From: CAZBJJ01 sp964492245
GTDB lineage: Bacteria; Spirochaetota; Spirochaetia; Treponematales; Breznakiellaceae
DNA length: 52,344 bases
Direction of reading: 5' to 3'
Assembly: GCA_964492245.1 (NCBI GenBank)
Contig: CAZBJJ010000010.1
Location: forward strand, 1-52,344
The notes under the pieces: generated by a model
What the model was told of the DNA's origin: nothing
Seen by the model: only the letters and a program-made list of their open reading frames with translations
Databases searched by the model: none
Shown: positions 25,936 to 34,848 of the stretch, piece by piece
Layout of the letters: the number at the start of each line of letters is the position of its first letter
Position numbering within the stretch: the first letter of the stretch is position 1
Program-made: the position numbers and the translations under genes

Positions 25936-27526
25936 AGACCGATATCTCAGAGGCAATTAACCAACTCAAACAGGAAAGAGGGCTCTCCGAAGAGCTTATT
26001 TTACAGACAATCGAAGACACCTTGGTGGCAGCGTATAAACGGCGCTATGGCAATGTGGATAACGCCGTGGTGCGCTTTGCCCCCGACAATTCGAGTGTAG
26101 AAATTTTTTCCCGTAAAAAAGTAGTAGATGGCGTTTACGACCCGGCAATCGAGCTGGATGTAGAGGATGCAAAAAATCTTTTTCCCGACGCCGAATTGGG
26201 CGATGAACTTTTAATCGAAGTCGATCCCAAGGATTTCGACCGAGGCGCTGTGCAGACTGCAAAACAGACCGCTCATCAATCTTTGCGCGATATCCAAAAG
26301 GATACCCTGTATGCCGAATACAAGGGCAAAGAGGGCGAAATAATAATTGGCTATTTTTTGCGCGAGCGAAATGGCACCATATATGTCGATCTGGGGAAGG
26401 TCGAAGGGGTTTTACCGAAGAAATTTCAGTCTCCCCGCGAAGTGTATCATCAGGGCGATAGAATTAAGGCCATCATTGTCGAGGTGAACAAGGCCAGTGC
26501 TGGCTTGCAGGTAGTGCTCTCCCGCTCGCACACCGATTTTGTTAAAACGGTCTTTGAGCTGGAGGTCCCAGAGATTTCCGACCGGGTGGTAGAAATTTTC
26601 AAAATTGTCCGCGAGGCGGGGCATCGCACTAAAATTGCGGTATTCTCCAGCCGGGACGATGTCGATCCCGTTGGTGCCTGCGTGGGTCTTAAGGGCATGC
26701 GTATTCAGACAATTATTAAAGAATTGGAAGGGGAAAAAATTGATATTTTAAAATACGACCCCGACCCTGAGCGTTTTATTAAAAATGCCCTGTCTCCGGC
26801 AGAAATTAAGGACGTCGTTTTAATTGATAAAGATAAGCGACAGGCGCTGGCTGTAGTTGCAGATACCCAGCTCTCCCTTGCCATTGGCAAGCAGGGCTTA
26901 AACGTAAGATTGGCTAACCGCCTGACCGACTGGAATATCGATGTTAAAACCGAAGAACAGTTTGCAGAAATGGATATTTCCATTGGAACCCGTCGCGCAG
27001 TTTCCGAACTCTTCGGCGAAGAGGAGTTTACGCGTATCGATGAGCTGCCGGAAACCGATGCCCGTGTTATCGAAATTCTGGCAAATAGTGGTAACACGGG
27101 CATCGGTTTCCGGCAGCTCATGCCCGTGTTATCGAAATTCTGGCAAATAGTGGTATCGAATTTATCGAAGACTTCTTAGAATTGACAGAAGAGGAGTGCT
27201 CGGCAATAGAGGGCCTACAGGCAGAGGACATTGAATCGCTACGGGCTATCATCGAAGAGAATGTCGAAATAATTGAAGAAGATTATAGTGCAGATGCATC
27301 TGAAGACGCGTCTGCAGACGTTTTTGATGAAGACCTGTCACCAAATGGTGCACCAGATGGTGAACCTGTGGACGATGGAACGGAAAGCACAGAGCCAAGT
27401 ATAAAAGAAGAATACGAGGATGAAGAGTTTGAGTGCCCAGAATGTGGGGCTACGATAACGATAGATATGACCAACTGCCCAAGTTGTGGCATTGGATTGA
27501 GCTTCGAATATGAAGACGAAGAGTAA
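25932..27526 (+). CDS. nusA: Transcription factor NusA, frame broken by a 62-nt fold-back insertion
   Basis: The N-terminal domain starts KTDISEAINQLKQERG. S1 and two KH domains follow, with DPVGACVGLKGMRIQ and VVADTQLSLAIGKQG. The frame then breaks at 27094, and a second frame carries the rest to 27526. Removing 27094-27155 (62 nt) joins LANSG to IEFIEDFLEL and gives 1533 nt, exactly 510 codons plus stop. The restored C-terminus is acidic and ends in a zinc ribbon (CPEC and CPSC, 27440-27495). NusA controls pausing, termination and antitermination. The break is most likely an assembly or amplification artefact, because nusA is essential. A good ribosome site (GGAGG) precedes the ATG. Confidence 0.9.
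27042..27155. repeat. Perfect 26-bp inverted repeat plus 36-bp direct duplication inside nusA
   Basis: The arm at 27042-27067 is the exact reverse complement of 27094-27119, with a 26-nt loop. Bases 27120-27155 then repeat 27058-27093 exactly. The structure equals copying the lower strand back and then resuming. Confidence 0.9.
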
Positions 27527-27535
27527 AGGTGGAAT

Positions 27536-30199
27536 ATGGCCCAAGAATTCGAGAAAGAGCAGAAACCCAAAGTTGAATTGATTAAAAACCCCAAACAAGC
27601 CGAAGTGGTGGATGCTAAGCCTGGCGAAGGCGAACAAAGTACTAGGCGTAAGGTAGTAGTTAAGAGAAAAGCCTCCTCGAATTCCCCTGAACCGGCAACT
27701 AAGAAGGCCAGTGTGCGTGTTGTTGCAAAGCCCGCGAAAGAGGCACAAGAGAAGTCTGTGGCAGCCGAGGTTAAACCCGAGAAAAAACCGGTCTCCGAAA
27801 AAAAAGCTGTGCAGGACAAAGAAAGTCCTTCTGGCGAAGAAACAGCAAAGAAAAAAACACCGGATACCAAGGCTAAACGAGAAAAAGTCGAGGGCACCGG
27901 CCCTAAAACACTAGAAACAGAGCGACCCAATGTGGTAGAGGGGCGTGTGGGAGGCAGACCAGCTCCAAGAGACAATAAATCGCCCTTCCCCCAGCGCCCT
28001 GCCCGGGCTGCGGGAATTGTGGGAGGCAGACCAGTAAACAGGCCCGAAAGAGGGCCGCGCCCCTCATCTCCGGGCGAGCGAGGATCCCGACCGGGTCATA
28101 CCGGTTCCCGTACTGGAGGCCCAGGGGGCGGTCAAAGAGCTCCCTATGGTTCTAGGCCGACCGGTCCGAATATGGGCAATAGACCAATGCAAGCGGGAAG
28201 GCCAGGTGGGCAGGGAAGGCCGGCAGGCCAAGGTCGACCGGGTGGCATGGGGCGACTAGGTGGCTTTGGCCGCCCAGGAGGAGCTAGCCCAGGAGCCGCA
28301 CCGATACCCACCAATAAGGCACCGGCAAAAAAAGCGTTTAAGGCCAAAAGGCCCGTTTATACTCGAAAAAACAAAGAACAGGAGATGGAGGATAAACTCC
28401 TTCAACAGAAAAAGAAATCGCAGCGAATGGTCAATCCGGTGCCAAAATCCATCGATATGATGGAAGTTATTTCGGTATCTGAACTTGCCCGGAAAATGAA
28501 CCTAAAAGTTTCCGATATCATCGCCAAGCTCATGTCTATGGGCATGATGGTTACGATTAACCAGCAGATCGATGCGGATACCGCCACAATTTTGGCCAGT
28601 GAATATGGCTGCCAGGTAAATATAGTTAGCCTGTACGATGAAACTTTAATAGAAACAGCCAAGGATGACGAGGACGATTTAACCCCGCGCCCACCGGTAG
28701 TTGCTGTTATGGGCCATGTCGACCACGGTAAGACGAAGCTGCTCGATGCGATTCGCAGTGCCGATGTCGCCTCCGGCGAATTTGGTGGGATAACCCAGAA
28801 AATTGGGGCCTACATGGTAGAAACCGAAAAGGGTAGGGTTACCTTCCTTGACACACCGGGCCACGAGGCCTTTACCATGATGCGTACCCGCGGGGCCCAG
28901 ATTACCGACATTGTTATTCTCGTTGTCGCTGCCGACGACGGGGTAATGCCCCAGACAGTCGAAGCGATAAATCATGCCAAAGAGGCCGATGTGCCCATCA
29001 TTGTGGCCATCAATAAAATTGATAAACCCGAAGCCAACCCCGACAAGGTTAAGACAAAGCTCTCCGATTTAGGCCTTATGCCCGAAGACTGGGGGGGCTC
29101 GACCCAGTTCTGCGAAATATCTGCTCTTAAAAAACAGGGAATTGATACCTTAATCGATGCCCTCCTGCTTCAGGCCGAAATGCTCGAATTGCAGGCGAAC
29201 AGTAACTGCCCGGCAGAAGGCAAAATAATTGAATCGCGCATAGATCATGGCCGGGGCGTTGTCTGTACTATTATTGTGGAACGGGGAACTCTGGAAGTTG
29301 GCGACTCCTTTGTGGCCGGCGTATGGCCGGGGAAGGTAAGAGCTATATTTAACGACAAGGGGCAGCGCATCGAATCTGCCACACCCTCTATGCCGGTAGA
29401 AGTTATTGGCTTTGAAGGAGTGCCCAATGCTGGCGACCCCTTCCAGATAGTGGATGGCGAAAAGACAGCCCGCAGTATTTCGGATAAACGCCAAGAGCTG
29501 CGCCGCTTCGAAGATGCCAAAAATGTTAAAAAAATCACCTTGGACAATCTCTACGACACTATTAGCGATGGCACGGTTCAGGAGCTCAAGGTAATTATAA
29601 AGGGAGATCTGCAGGGCTCGGTCGAGGCTGTGCGCTCCAGCTTGGAAAAACTGTCCACCAAGGAAATTCGACTCAATGTTATTCAAGCCCTGCCCGGCGC
29701 AATTAACGAAGGCGATGTAAATCTTGCCTCTGCCTCTAACGCAATACTTATAGGCTTTAATGTGCGCCCCACCCCCCAGGCCAAGGCCCTGGCGGACCAG
29801 GAAAAAGTGGATATTCGGCGGTACAATATTATCTATAAGGCGGTCGAAGAGATTCAACAGGCAATGGAAGGCATGCTTGCCCCAGAAACCAAGGAAGAAA
29901 TTATTGCCACTGTCGATGTGCGCGATACCTTTAAGGTCCCCAAAATTGGTACTATTGCCGGCTGCTATGTACTTACCGGAACGGTCAAACGCAATGCCAG
30001 CGTAAACGTAATTCGCGACAATGTGGTTATACATACCGGAAAAATGGCCTCTTTAAAGCGCTTTAAGGACGATGCCCGCGAAGTTGCCGCTGGCTACGAG
30101 TGCGGTATTGGGCTGGAAGGCTTCGACGATATTCAGGTTGGCGATCAGTTAGAAGTCTTTAGCATTGTCGAAGTTGCCCGAAAACTTTCTAAGGCCTAG
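27536..30199 (+). CDS. infB: Translation initiation factor IF-2
   Basis: 887 residues. The first ~115 residues are Lys/Glu/Ala-rich. About 140-245 is a low-complexity Gly/Arg/Pro tract with repeated GRPGGQGRP-like units. An IF2_N domain follows (VISVSELARKMNLKVSDIIAK). The GTPase then has VMGHVDHGKTKLLDAI (G1), GGITQKIGAY (G2), DTPGHEAFTMM (G3) and NKIDKP (G4). Domains II to IV run to the C-terminus. IF-2 brings fMet-tRNA to the 30S subunit. It starts 9 bp after nusA with a GGTGGA ribosome site. Confidence 0.96.
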   Translation: MAQEFEKEQKPKVELIKNPKQAEVVDAKPGEGEQSTRRKVVVKRKASSNSPEPATKKASVRVVAKPAKEAQEKSVAAEVKPEKKPVSEKKAVQDKESPSGEETAKKKTPDTKAKREKVEGTGPKTLETERPNVVEGRVGGRPAPRDNKSPFPQRPARAAGIVGGRPVNRPERGPRPSSPGERGSRPGHTGSRTGGPGGGQRAPYGSRPTGPNMGNRPMQAGRPGGQGRPAGQGRPGGMGRLGGFGRPGGASPGAAPIPTNKAPAKKAFKAKRPVYTRKNKEQEMEDKLLQQKKKSQRMVNPVPKSIDMMEVISVSELARKMNLKVSDIIAKLMSMGMMVTINQQIDADTATILASEYGCQVNIVSLYDETLIETAKDDEDDLTPRPPVVAVMGHVDHGKTKLLDAIRSADVASGEFGGITQKIGAYMVETEKGRVTFLDTPGHEAFTMMRTRGAQITDIVILVVAADDGVMPQTVEAINHAKEADVPIIVAINKIDKPEANPDKVKTKLSDLGLMPEDWGGSTQFCEISALKKQGIDTLIDALLLQAEMLELQANSNCPAEGKIIESRIDHGRGVVCTIIVERGTLEVGDSFVAGVWPGKVRAIFNDKGQRIESATPSMPVEVIGFEGVPNAGDPFQIVDGEKTARSISDKRQELRRFEDAKNVKKITLDNLYDTISDGTVQELKVIIKGDLQGSVEAVRSSLEKLSTKEIRLNVIQALPGAINEGDVNLASASNAILIGFNVRPTPQAKALADQEKVDIRRYNIIYKAVEEIQQAMEGMLAPETKEEIIATVDVRDTFKVPKIGTIAGCYVLTGTVKRNASVNVIRDNVVIHTGKMASLKRFKDDAREVAAGYECGIGLEGFDDIQVGDQLEVFSIVEVARKLSKA

Positions 30200-30202
30200 G
30201 CA

Positions 30203-30550
30203 ATGTCTGGCCACCGGATGCAGATGCTCAATCTGCAAGTGCAAGAAGAAATTGCCCAGGTCATAGTCTCGGGCAAGATTAAGGACCCCCGGGTGAACAG
30301 CCTTTTGTCGATTACCAGGGTGGACCTGAGTCGCGATTTAAGCTGGGCAGATGTCCATGTCTCCAGTCTCACCGCTGGCAAGGATTTACAGAAGGCAGTT
30401 GAGGGCCTGCAAAGTGCTGCGGGTTTTATACAGGCACAGTTGGCCCGACGCCTGCATATTCGCCAGACTCCCAAGCTTCGCTTTCATTGCGATTATAGCT
30501 TAAAAGATGGCTTTGACCTTGTGCAAAAAATCGAGGACCTGGTCGATTGA
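30203..30550 (+). CDS. rbfA: Ribosome-binding factor A
   Basis: 115 residues, the normal size, with the KH-type fold. HRMQMLNLQVQEEIAQVI opens the protein. DPRVNSLLSITRVDLSRDLSWADVHVSSL covers the central strands. LARRLHIRQTPKLRFHCD lies near 81-98 (RbfA signature). It helps late 16S rRNA processing. It starts 3 bp after infB, and its TGA overlaps the truB TTG by 4 nt. Confidence 0.93.
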   Translation: MSGHRMQMLNLQVQEEIAQVIVSGKIKDPRVNSLLSITRVDLSRDLSWADVHVSSLTAGKDLQKAVEGLQSAAGFIQAQLARRLHIRQTPKLRFHCDYSLKDGFDLVQKIEDLVD

Positions 30551-31509
30551 AGACTGCAAGCGGGACCCAGGGTATATTGCTTGTGGATAAGCAGCCTGGA
30601 ATTACCAGCTTCGATGCCCTAAGCAGTATTAAACGCAGCCTCCAAACAAGAAGGGTGGGCCACTGTGGCACCTTGGACAAATTTGCCGAGGGCCTTCTTA
30701 TTGTATTGGTGGGCAGATCCACCCGCCTTGTCCCCTGGTTTACCGCCTTGGATAAAAGGTATATTGCCCGCATATGTTTTGGGATTGAAACGAGCAGCTT
30801 GGATCCCGAAGGCGAAGAAATTGCCCGTGGCCCTATACCAAACGAGAAAGATGTATTCGAAATTCTGCCCGCTTTTTCTGGACAAATTATGCAGAGGCCG
30901 CCTGCCTATTCGGCCATTCATATTGATGGCAAAAGAGCCTGGCAGCTGGCCCGCGAGGGCAGGGAAGTTCTTATAAAAGAGCGGCCCGTGCACATTCATG
31001 CTATAGAATTGCTGGATTGGCAGAGCCCCTATGCAATTATTTCGGTGCACTGTTCCAGTGGGACCTATATTCGATCGCTGGCCCGCGATATTGGCCTTGC
31101 CCTGGGTACCAGGGCCTATGTACAGGCCCTGGCGCGCGAGAGCATTGCCGATTTTGCGCGCAAGGATGCCACCGTCTGTTCGGGGCCAGAAGAAAAAAAC
31201 GGCCCTGCCGACAGCCCTGCCGCCGGCAAGGCCAATAGCGGGACCGAAATGGCCGAAAAAACAAGGGCGGCCCTTAAGCCGGTTTCGCGCGAGCACTTTA
31301 AGGCAATTGGGATTCAAACTGCCGAAGTGAGCGGGCCAGAAATTTTGCATATTCGCCAGGGAAGGGCCCTGCCAGGGCGCATTGTAGATTTGCATGTGGA
31401 AAACGCCCAAGACCTTGCCCTAGTAGACGAAGAGGGTGTCTTTGTTGCCATGCTTAAAAAAAAGGGCCCGTCCCTAGCCTACGCCTGTGTGGATGCTGGG
31501 CCAACATGA
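30547..31509 (+). CDS. truB: tRNA pseudouridine(55) synthase TruB
   Basis: 320 residues. Motifs GILLVDKQPGITSFDAL, VGHCGTLDKFAEGLL (with the catalytic Asp) and RPPAYSAIHIDGKRAWQLAREG, plus CSSGTYIRSLARDIG. The C-terminal part includes a spacer rich in Ala, Gly and Pro (about 218-245) and a region with IRQGRALPG. It makes pseudouridine 55 in the T loop of tRNAs. The start is TTG in a TTGA overlap with rbfA. The stop overlaps ribF as ATGA. Confidence 0.94.
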   Translation: MKTASGTQGILLVDKQPGITSFDALSSIKRSLQTRRVGHCGTLDKFAEGLLIVLVGRSTRLVPWFTALDKRYIARICFGIETSSLDPEGEEIARGPIPNEKDVFEILPAFSGQIMQRPPAYSAIHIDGKRAWQLAREGREVLIKERPVHIHAIELLDWQSPYAIISVHCSSGTYIRSLARDIGLALGTRAYVQALARESIADFARKDATVCSGPEEKNGPADSPAAGKANSGTEMAEKTRAALKPVSREHFKAIGIQTAEVSGPEILHIRQGRALPGRIVDLHVENAQDLALVDEEGVFVAMLKKKGPSLAYACVDAGPT

Positions 31510-32297
31510 AGGTTATAAGCTGGCAAGAGCTTCTTAATATGCCGCAGCCCTTTTTTCTGGACCAAAAGGCAGATGTTGGGGCCAGCATTGGCGTTTTCGA
31601 TGGGGTGCATCGCGGCCATACAGCCCTGCTCGAGAAAGTTTTAGCCTCGAGCCCGGGGAAGGCGGTGGTTGTCACTTTTAAACAGAGCCCGCAGGCCCAT
31701 TTATTTCCCCAGCGTTTTCCCGGCTATTTGTATAGCTTAAACCAACGTTTAGAAATTTTTAATGCGATGGGCATAGACCTTGTCTGCCTCATTGACTTTT
31801 CTCCGGAGTTTGGTAGAATGAGCGGGAAAGATTTTATAGGTTTGATTCAAGAACGTCTCAAACTGCGCTATTTGGCAATAGGTAGCAACTTTCGCTGCGG
31901 ATATGGCTTGGACACCGATGTACAGCGTATTTCCGAATTGAATTCGGAAAAAGGAATACAGACAGATATACTGCCTCCCGTTTTTTGGGCAGGCGAACCG
32001 GTAAGCTCCAGTCGTATACGCACCGCAATAGCTAGGGGAGACCTCGTCGAGGCGACCGAGCTGTTCGGGCGAGACATTGTTCTCGATGTAAGTGATGTCC
32101 CCACTACCCCGGGACCCACCTGGATCGATTACAATGTAGGAGCCGCCAAGCGCATCGCGCCACCGCCGGGCCGGTATTCTGTTCTTATCCAGTCTATTAA
32201 AAATCAATGTTCCACTGGTACAGTGGAAATTGCCCATTCCTATCTTCGATTGTCAGGGCCGCGCGCCAAACGGCTTGTTTTTAAGGTAGAGCAATAG
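31506..32297 (+). CDS. ribF: RibF-type FAD synthetase, flavokinase domain degenerate
   Basis: 263 residues, short for the ~310-residue bifunctional enzyme. The adenylyltransferase half is intact: SIGVFDGVHRGHTALLEKV (HxGH-type), FLIDFSPEF-like strand, IGSNFRCGYG, and SSSRIRTAI near 163-171. After about residue 180 the riboflavin kinase signature (GRxLGxPTAN) is absent; only a shortened PPPGRYSVL segment recalls that barrel. FMN adenylylation is therefore supported, while riboflavin phosphorylation by this protein is doubtful. The ATG overlaps the truB stop. Confidence 0.85.
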   Translation: MKVISWQELLNMPQPFFLDQKADVGASIGVFDGVHRGHTALLEKVLASSPGKAVVVTFKQSPQAHLFPQRFPGYLYSLNQRLEIFNAMGIDLVCLIDFSPEFGRMSGKDFIGLIQERLKLRYLAIGSNFRCGYGLDTDVQRISELNSEKGIQTDILPPVFWAGEPVSSSRIRTAIARGDLVEATELFGRDIVLDVSDVPTTPGPTWIDYNVGAAKRIAPPPGRYSVLIQSIKNQCSTGTVEIAHSYLRLSGPRAKRLVFKVEQ

Positions 32298-32322
32298 GCA
32301 GGTAAAAAGAGATTTATTTATA

Positions 32323-32356
32323 TATCGAGTTTTGTCCTTTGTAATGAAGCTCGATA
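32323..32356 (+). promoter_or_regulatory. Hairpin in the rpsO leader
   Basis: TATCGAG (32323-32329) pairs with CTCGATA (32350-32356) around a 20-nt loop, just before the AAGGAG ribosome site of rpsO. S15 genes are often autoregulated through leader structures, so this is a candidate. No further support. Confidence 0.35.
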
Positions 32357-32373
32357 GTTTAAGGAGAAAGAGA

Positions 32374-32643
32374 ATGGCTTTAAGCAAGCAGGACATTTCG
32401 TCCACCGTTGCAAAATTCGGCGATAGCGAAAAAGATACTGGAAAGACAGAGGTGCAGATTGCCCTCCTGACCAATCGTATTAATCTGCTTACCGAACACT
32501 GTAAAACCTTTAAAAAGGATAAAAGTGCCCAGCGGGGACTTCTTATTCTTGTCGGTCAGCGCCGCCGCATGATAAAATATCTGCAACGTGTAGACCTTGA
32601 ACGCTATCGGGCGCTAATTAAAGAATTAGGGCTTAGAAAATAG
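32374..32643 (+). CDS. rpsO: 30S ribosomal protein S15
   Basis: 89 residues, the universal S15 length, starting at the ATG at 32374 behind AAGGAG. An upstream in-frame start at 32332 would add 14 residues foreign to the family. Signature: DTGKTEVQIALLTNRINLLTEH and GLLILVGQRRRMIKYLQ. It binds 16S rRNA at the central domain. It precedes pnp, the classic rpsO-pnp arrangement. The 114-bp gap to pnp holds GGCC/GGGC-rich weak hairpins (32650-32695) that could be a processing site. Confidence 0.96.
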   Translation: MALSKQDISSTVAKFGDSEKDTGKTEVQIALLTNRINLLTEHCKTFKKDKSAQRGLLILVGQRRRMIKYLQRVDLERYRALIKELGLRK

Positions 32644-32757
32644 CAAAAACTGGCCCGGGAAATTGGCCTTGTGCCTTTTTACTGGGCTTTTTCATTCTTT
32701 AGGTGGCTATTTTGTCCACCGACTGGCAACAGTTAAAACAGCCTATAGGTAGGTAAT

Positions 32758-34845
32758 ATGATTCAAAGAGTAAGTATGAAAATAGCTGGCGAAGAGCTGG
32801 TTTTAGAAACAGGCCGTATGGCAAAACAGGCCAATGGCTCCATCTATGCCAGTATTGGTGGAACCACCATATTGGCAACCGCCTGTACCTCGGGAAATGG
32901 CGAGGAGGGCCTAGATTATGTCCCCCTTACCGTGGATTACAACGAAAAATACTATGCTGCTGGAAGAATTCCCGGTGGCTTTTTAAAACGGGAAGCCCGG
33001 CCAAAAGACAAGGAAATTTTAGTTTCCCGCCTTATAGACCGGCCCATGCGCCCCCTTTTCGACAAGGAGTTTGGGCGAGATATACAAATTGTGCCAACGA
33101 CAGTCTCTGCCGATGGCATTAACCCCCCCGATATGCTCTCTATTGTGGCCTCCTCGGCTGCAGTGCATATTTCTGATATCCCCTTTGCGGGACCGGTGGC
33201 CGGTGTACGTATCTGTGCGGTAGGCGATGAGCTTTTAGTCAATCCCACCTACGAGGAGATTGAAAAGAGCAAATTGGAAATTGTCGTTGCCGGAACAGCA
33301 GAGGGCATTACAATGGTAGAGGGGGGCGCCCACGAGGTGGACGAAGACCTGATGCTAGAGGCCCTGGAAAAAGCAAAGGTCGTTATTAAGGAGCTCTGCG
33401 AGCTTCAAGAAGAACTGCGCAAGCTCTGCGGCAAGGAAAAGCTTCCCCTGGTTCCGGTAACCATTGTATTGGAAAATGCAAAGGCCATTCGCGAGGAGGC
33501 CTTTCCCCTTTTAAAAACCGCCTGCTTTGTAAAGGGGAAATTCGAACGGGGCGATGCAATTCGAGCGGTAAAGGCCGAGGTTGCTAAAAAACATGCCGAA
33601 CAGCTTGCCGATGCAATGCAAAAAAAACTTTTCGATGCCCTCTTCGAGGAAATGGAATACGAAATTTTACGCTCTTCTATTTTAGACGATGGCAAGCGCG
33701 TAGATGGACGGGGCACCGAGGATATTCGCAACATTAACTGCGAAATTGGTGTTTTACCCCGGGCCCACGGTTCTGCCCTCTTTACCCGTGGCGAAACCCA
33801 GGCCCTGGTCTCTACAACCTTGGGCACTGCCATGGACGAACAAATTTTAGACGATATCGAGGGTGAACGCCGCGATCACTTTATGTTGCACTATAACTTT
33901 CCCCCCTATTCGGTGGGCGAAGTCGGGCGCATGGGCACCGGTCGTCGAGAAATTGGCCATGGCTATTTGGCCCGCCGCTCCTTGGAGCCAATGCTTCCCC
34001 CTAAAGAAGACTTCCCCTATACCCTGCGGGTTGTCTCCGAAATTTTAGAGTCCAACGGCTCTTCGTCTATGGCAAGCGTCTGTGGGGGCAGCCTCTGCCT
34101 GCTCCATGCCGGTGTGCCTATGAAGAGCCCGGTTGCCGGTATCGCCATGGGCCTTATAAGCGAGGGCGACCGCTGGGCAGTGCTCTCCGATATTTTAGGC
34201 GAAGAAGATCATTTAGGCGATATGGATTTTAAGGTAGCGGGTACCGAAAAAGGTATAACTGGCTTCCAAATGGATATTAAAATTGCCGGTGTCTCTACCG
34301 AAATAATGCGCAAGGCAATGGAACAGGCAAAGCGGGGACGCTTGCATATACTATCGATTATGAACGAAACCATTGCCAAACCCCGCACAGAAATTAGCGA
34401 ATACGCACCTAAAATTGTCTCCTTAAAAATTGATACCGAAAAAATCGGGCTTTTAATTGGCCCCGGTGGCAAAAATATTAAGGCCCTCTGTGAGCAATAT
34501 CAGGTTACCATAAACACCGAAAACGATGGGACAGTTACCATCTATGGCAAGAATGCAACATCGGCTGAACAGGCCAAGGCGGCAGTGCTTGGCATTGTGG
34601 ACGACCCAGAGGTTGGCAAGATTTACGAGGGAACGGTAAAGCGCATTATGGACTTTGGGGCCTTTATCGAAATTCTCCCCGGTAAAGAGGGGCTTTGCCA
34701 TATTTCCAAGCTCTCTCGCCAGCGAATTGCAAGCGTCTCCGATGTCTTAAGCGAGGGGCAAAAAGTGCCTGTTAAGCTTTTGGAAATCGACAAGATGGGC
34801 CGTTTAAACCTATCTTATATCGACGCCCTAGAACAGAACGAGTAG
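32758..34845 (+). CDS. pnp: Polyribonucleotide nucleotidyltransferase (PNPase)
   Basis: 695 residues. Two RNase PH domains: the first has AGRIPGGFLKREARPKDKEIL and SRLIDRPMRPLF, and the second has FTRGETQALVSTTLGT, HYNFPPYSVGE and DILGEEDHLGDMDFKVAGT. A KH domain (IGLLIGPGGKNIKALCEQ, about 561-578) and an S1 domain (GTVKRIMDFGAFIEILPG, about 624-641) follow. It degrades RNA 3' to 5' by phosphorolysis. The ATG is preceded by TAGGTAGG. dut begins 3 bp after its stop. Confidence 0.96.
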   Translation: MIQRVSMKIAGEELVLETGRMAKQANGSIYASIGGTTILATACTSGNGEEGLDYVPLTVDYNEKYYAAGRIPGGFLKREARPKDKEILVSRLIDRPMRPLFDKEFGRDIQIVPTTVSADGINPPDMLSIVASSAAVHISDIPFAGPVAGVRICAVGDELLVNPTYEEIEKSKLEIVVAGTAEGITMVEGGAHEVDEDLMLEALEKAKVVIKELCELQEELRKLCGKEKLPLVPVTIVLENAKAIREEAFPLLKTACFVKGKFERGDAIRAVKAEVAKKHAEQLADAMQKKLFDALFEEMEYEILRSSILDDGKRVDGRGTEDIRNINCEIGVLPRAHGSALFTRGETQALVSTTLGTAMDEQILDDIEGERRDHFMLHYNFPPYSVGEVGRMGTGRREIGHGYLARRSLEPMLPPKEDFPYTLRVVSEILESNGSSSMASVCGGSLCLLHAGVPMKSPVAGIAMGLISEGDRWAVLSDILGEEDHLGDMDFKVAGTEKGITGFQMDIKIAGVSTEIMRKAMEQAKRGRLHILSIMNETIAKPRTEISEYAPKIVSLKIDTEKIGLLIGPGGKNIKALCEQYQVTINTENDGTVTIYGKNATSAEQAKAAVLGIVDDPEVGKIYEGTVKRIMDFGAFIEILPGKEGLCHISKLSRQRIASVSDVLSEGQKVPVKLLEIDKMGRLNLSYIDALEQNE

Positions 34846-34848
34846 GCG

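Noticed and set aside
27283..27975. 230-codon minus-strand Ser/Leu-rich frame across the nusA-infB junction
   Set aside because: Antisense of acidic and lysine-rich coding sequence; no start signal or domain.
28144..28347. Proline-rich open frame on the minus strand inside infB
   Set aside because: It is the antisense of the Gly/Arg-rich tract of IF-2; composition alone explains it and there is no ribosome site.
29150..30034. Long 294-codon minus-strand frame within infB
   Set aside because: It overlaps the strongly conserved IF-2 domains on the other strand and shows no family motifs.
30619..31410. 263-codon minus-strand frame within truB
   Set aside because: Shadow of truB; no recognisable domain and truB motifs are intact.
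32644..32757. Terminator between rpsO and pnp
   Set aside because: Only weak GGCC/GGGC pairings and interrupted T-runs; could be a processing site but not convincing as a terminator.
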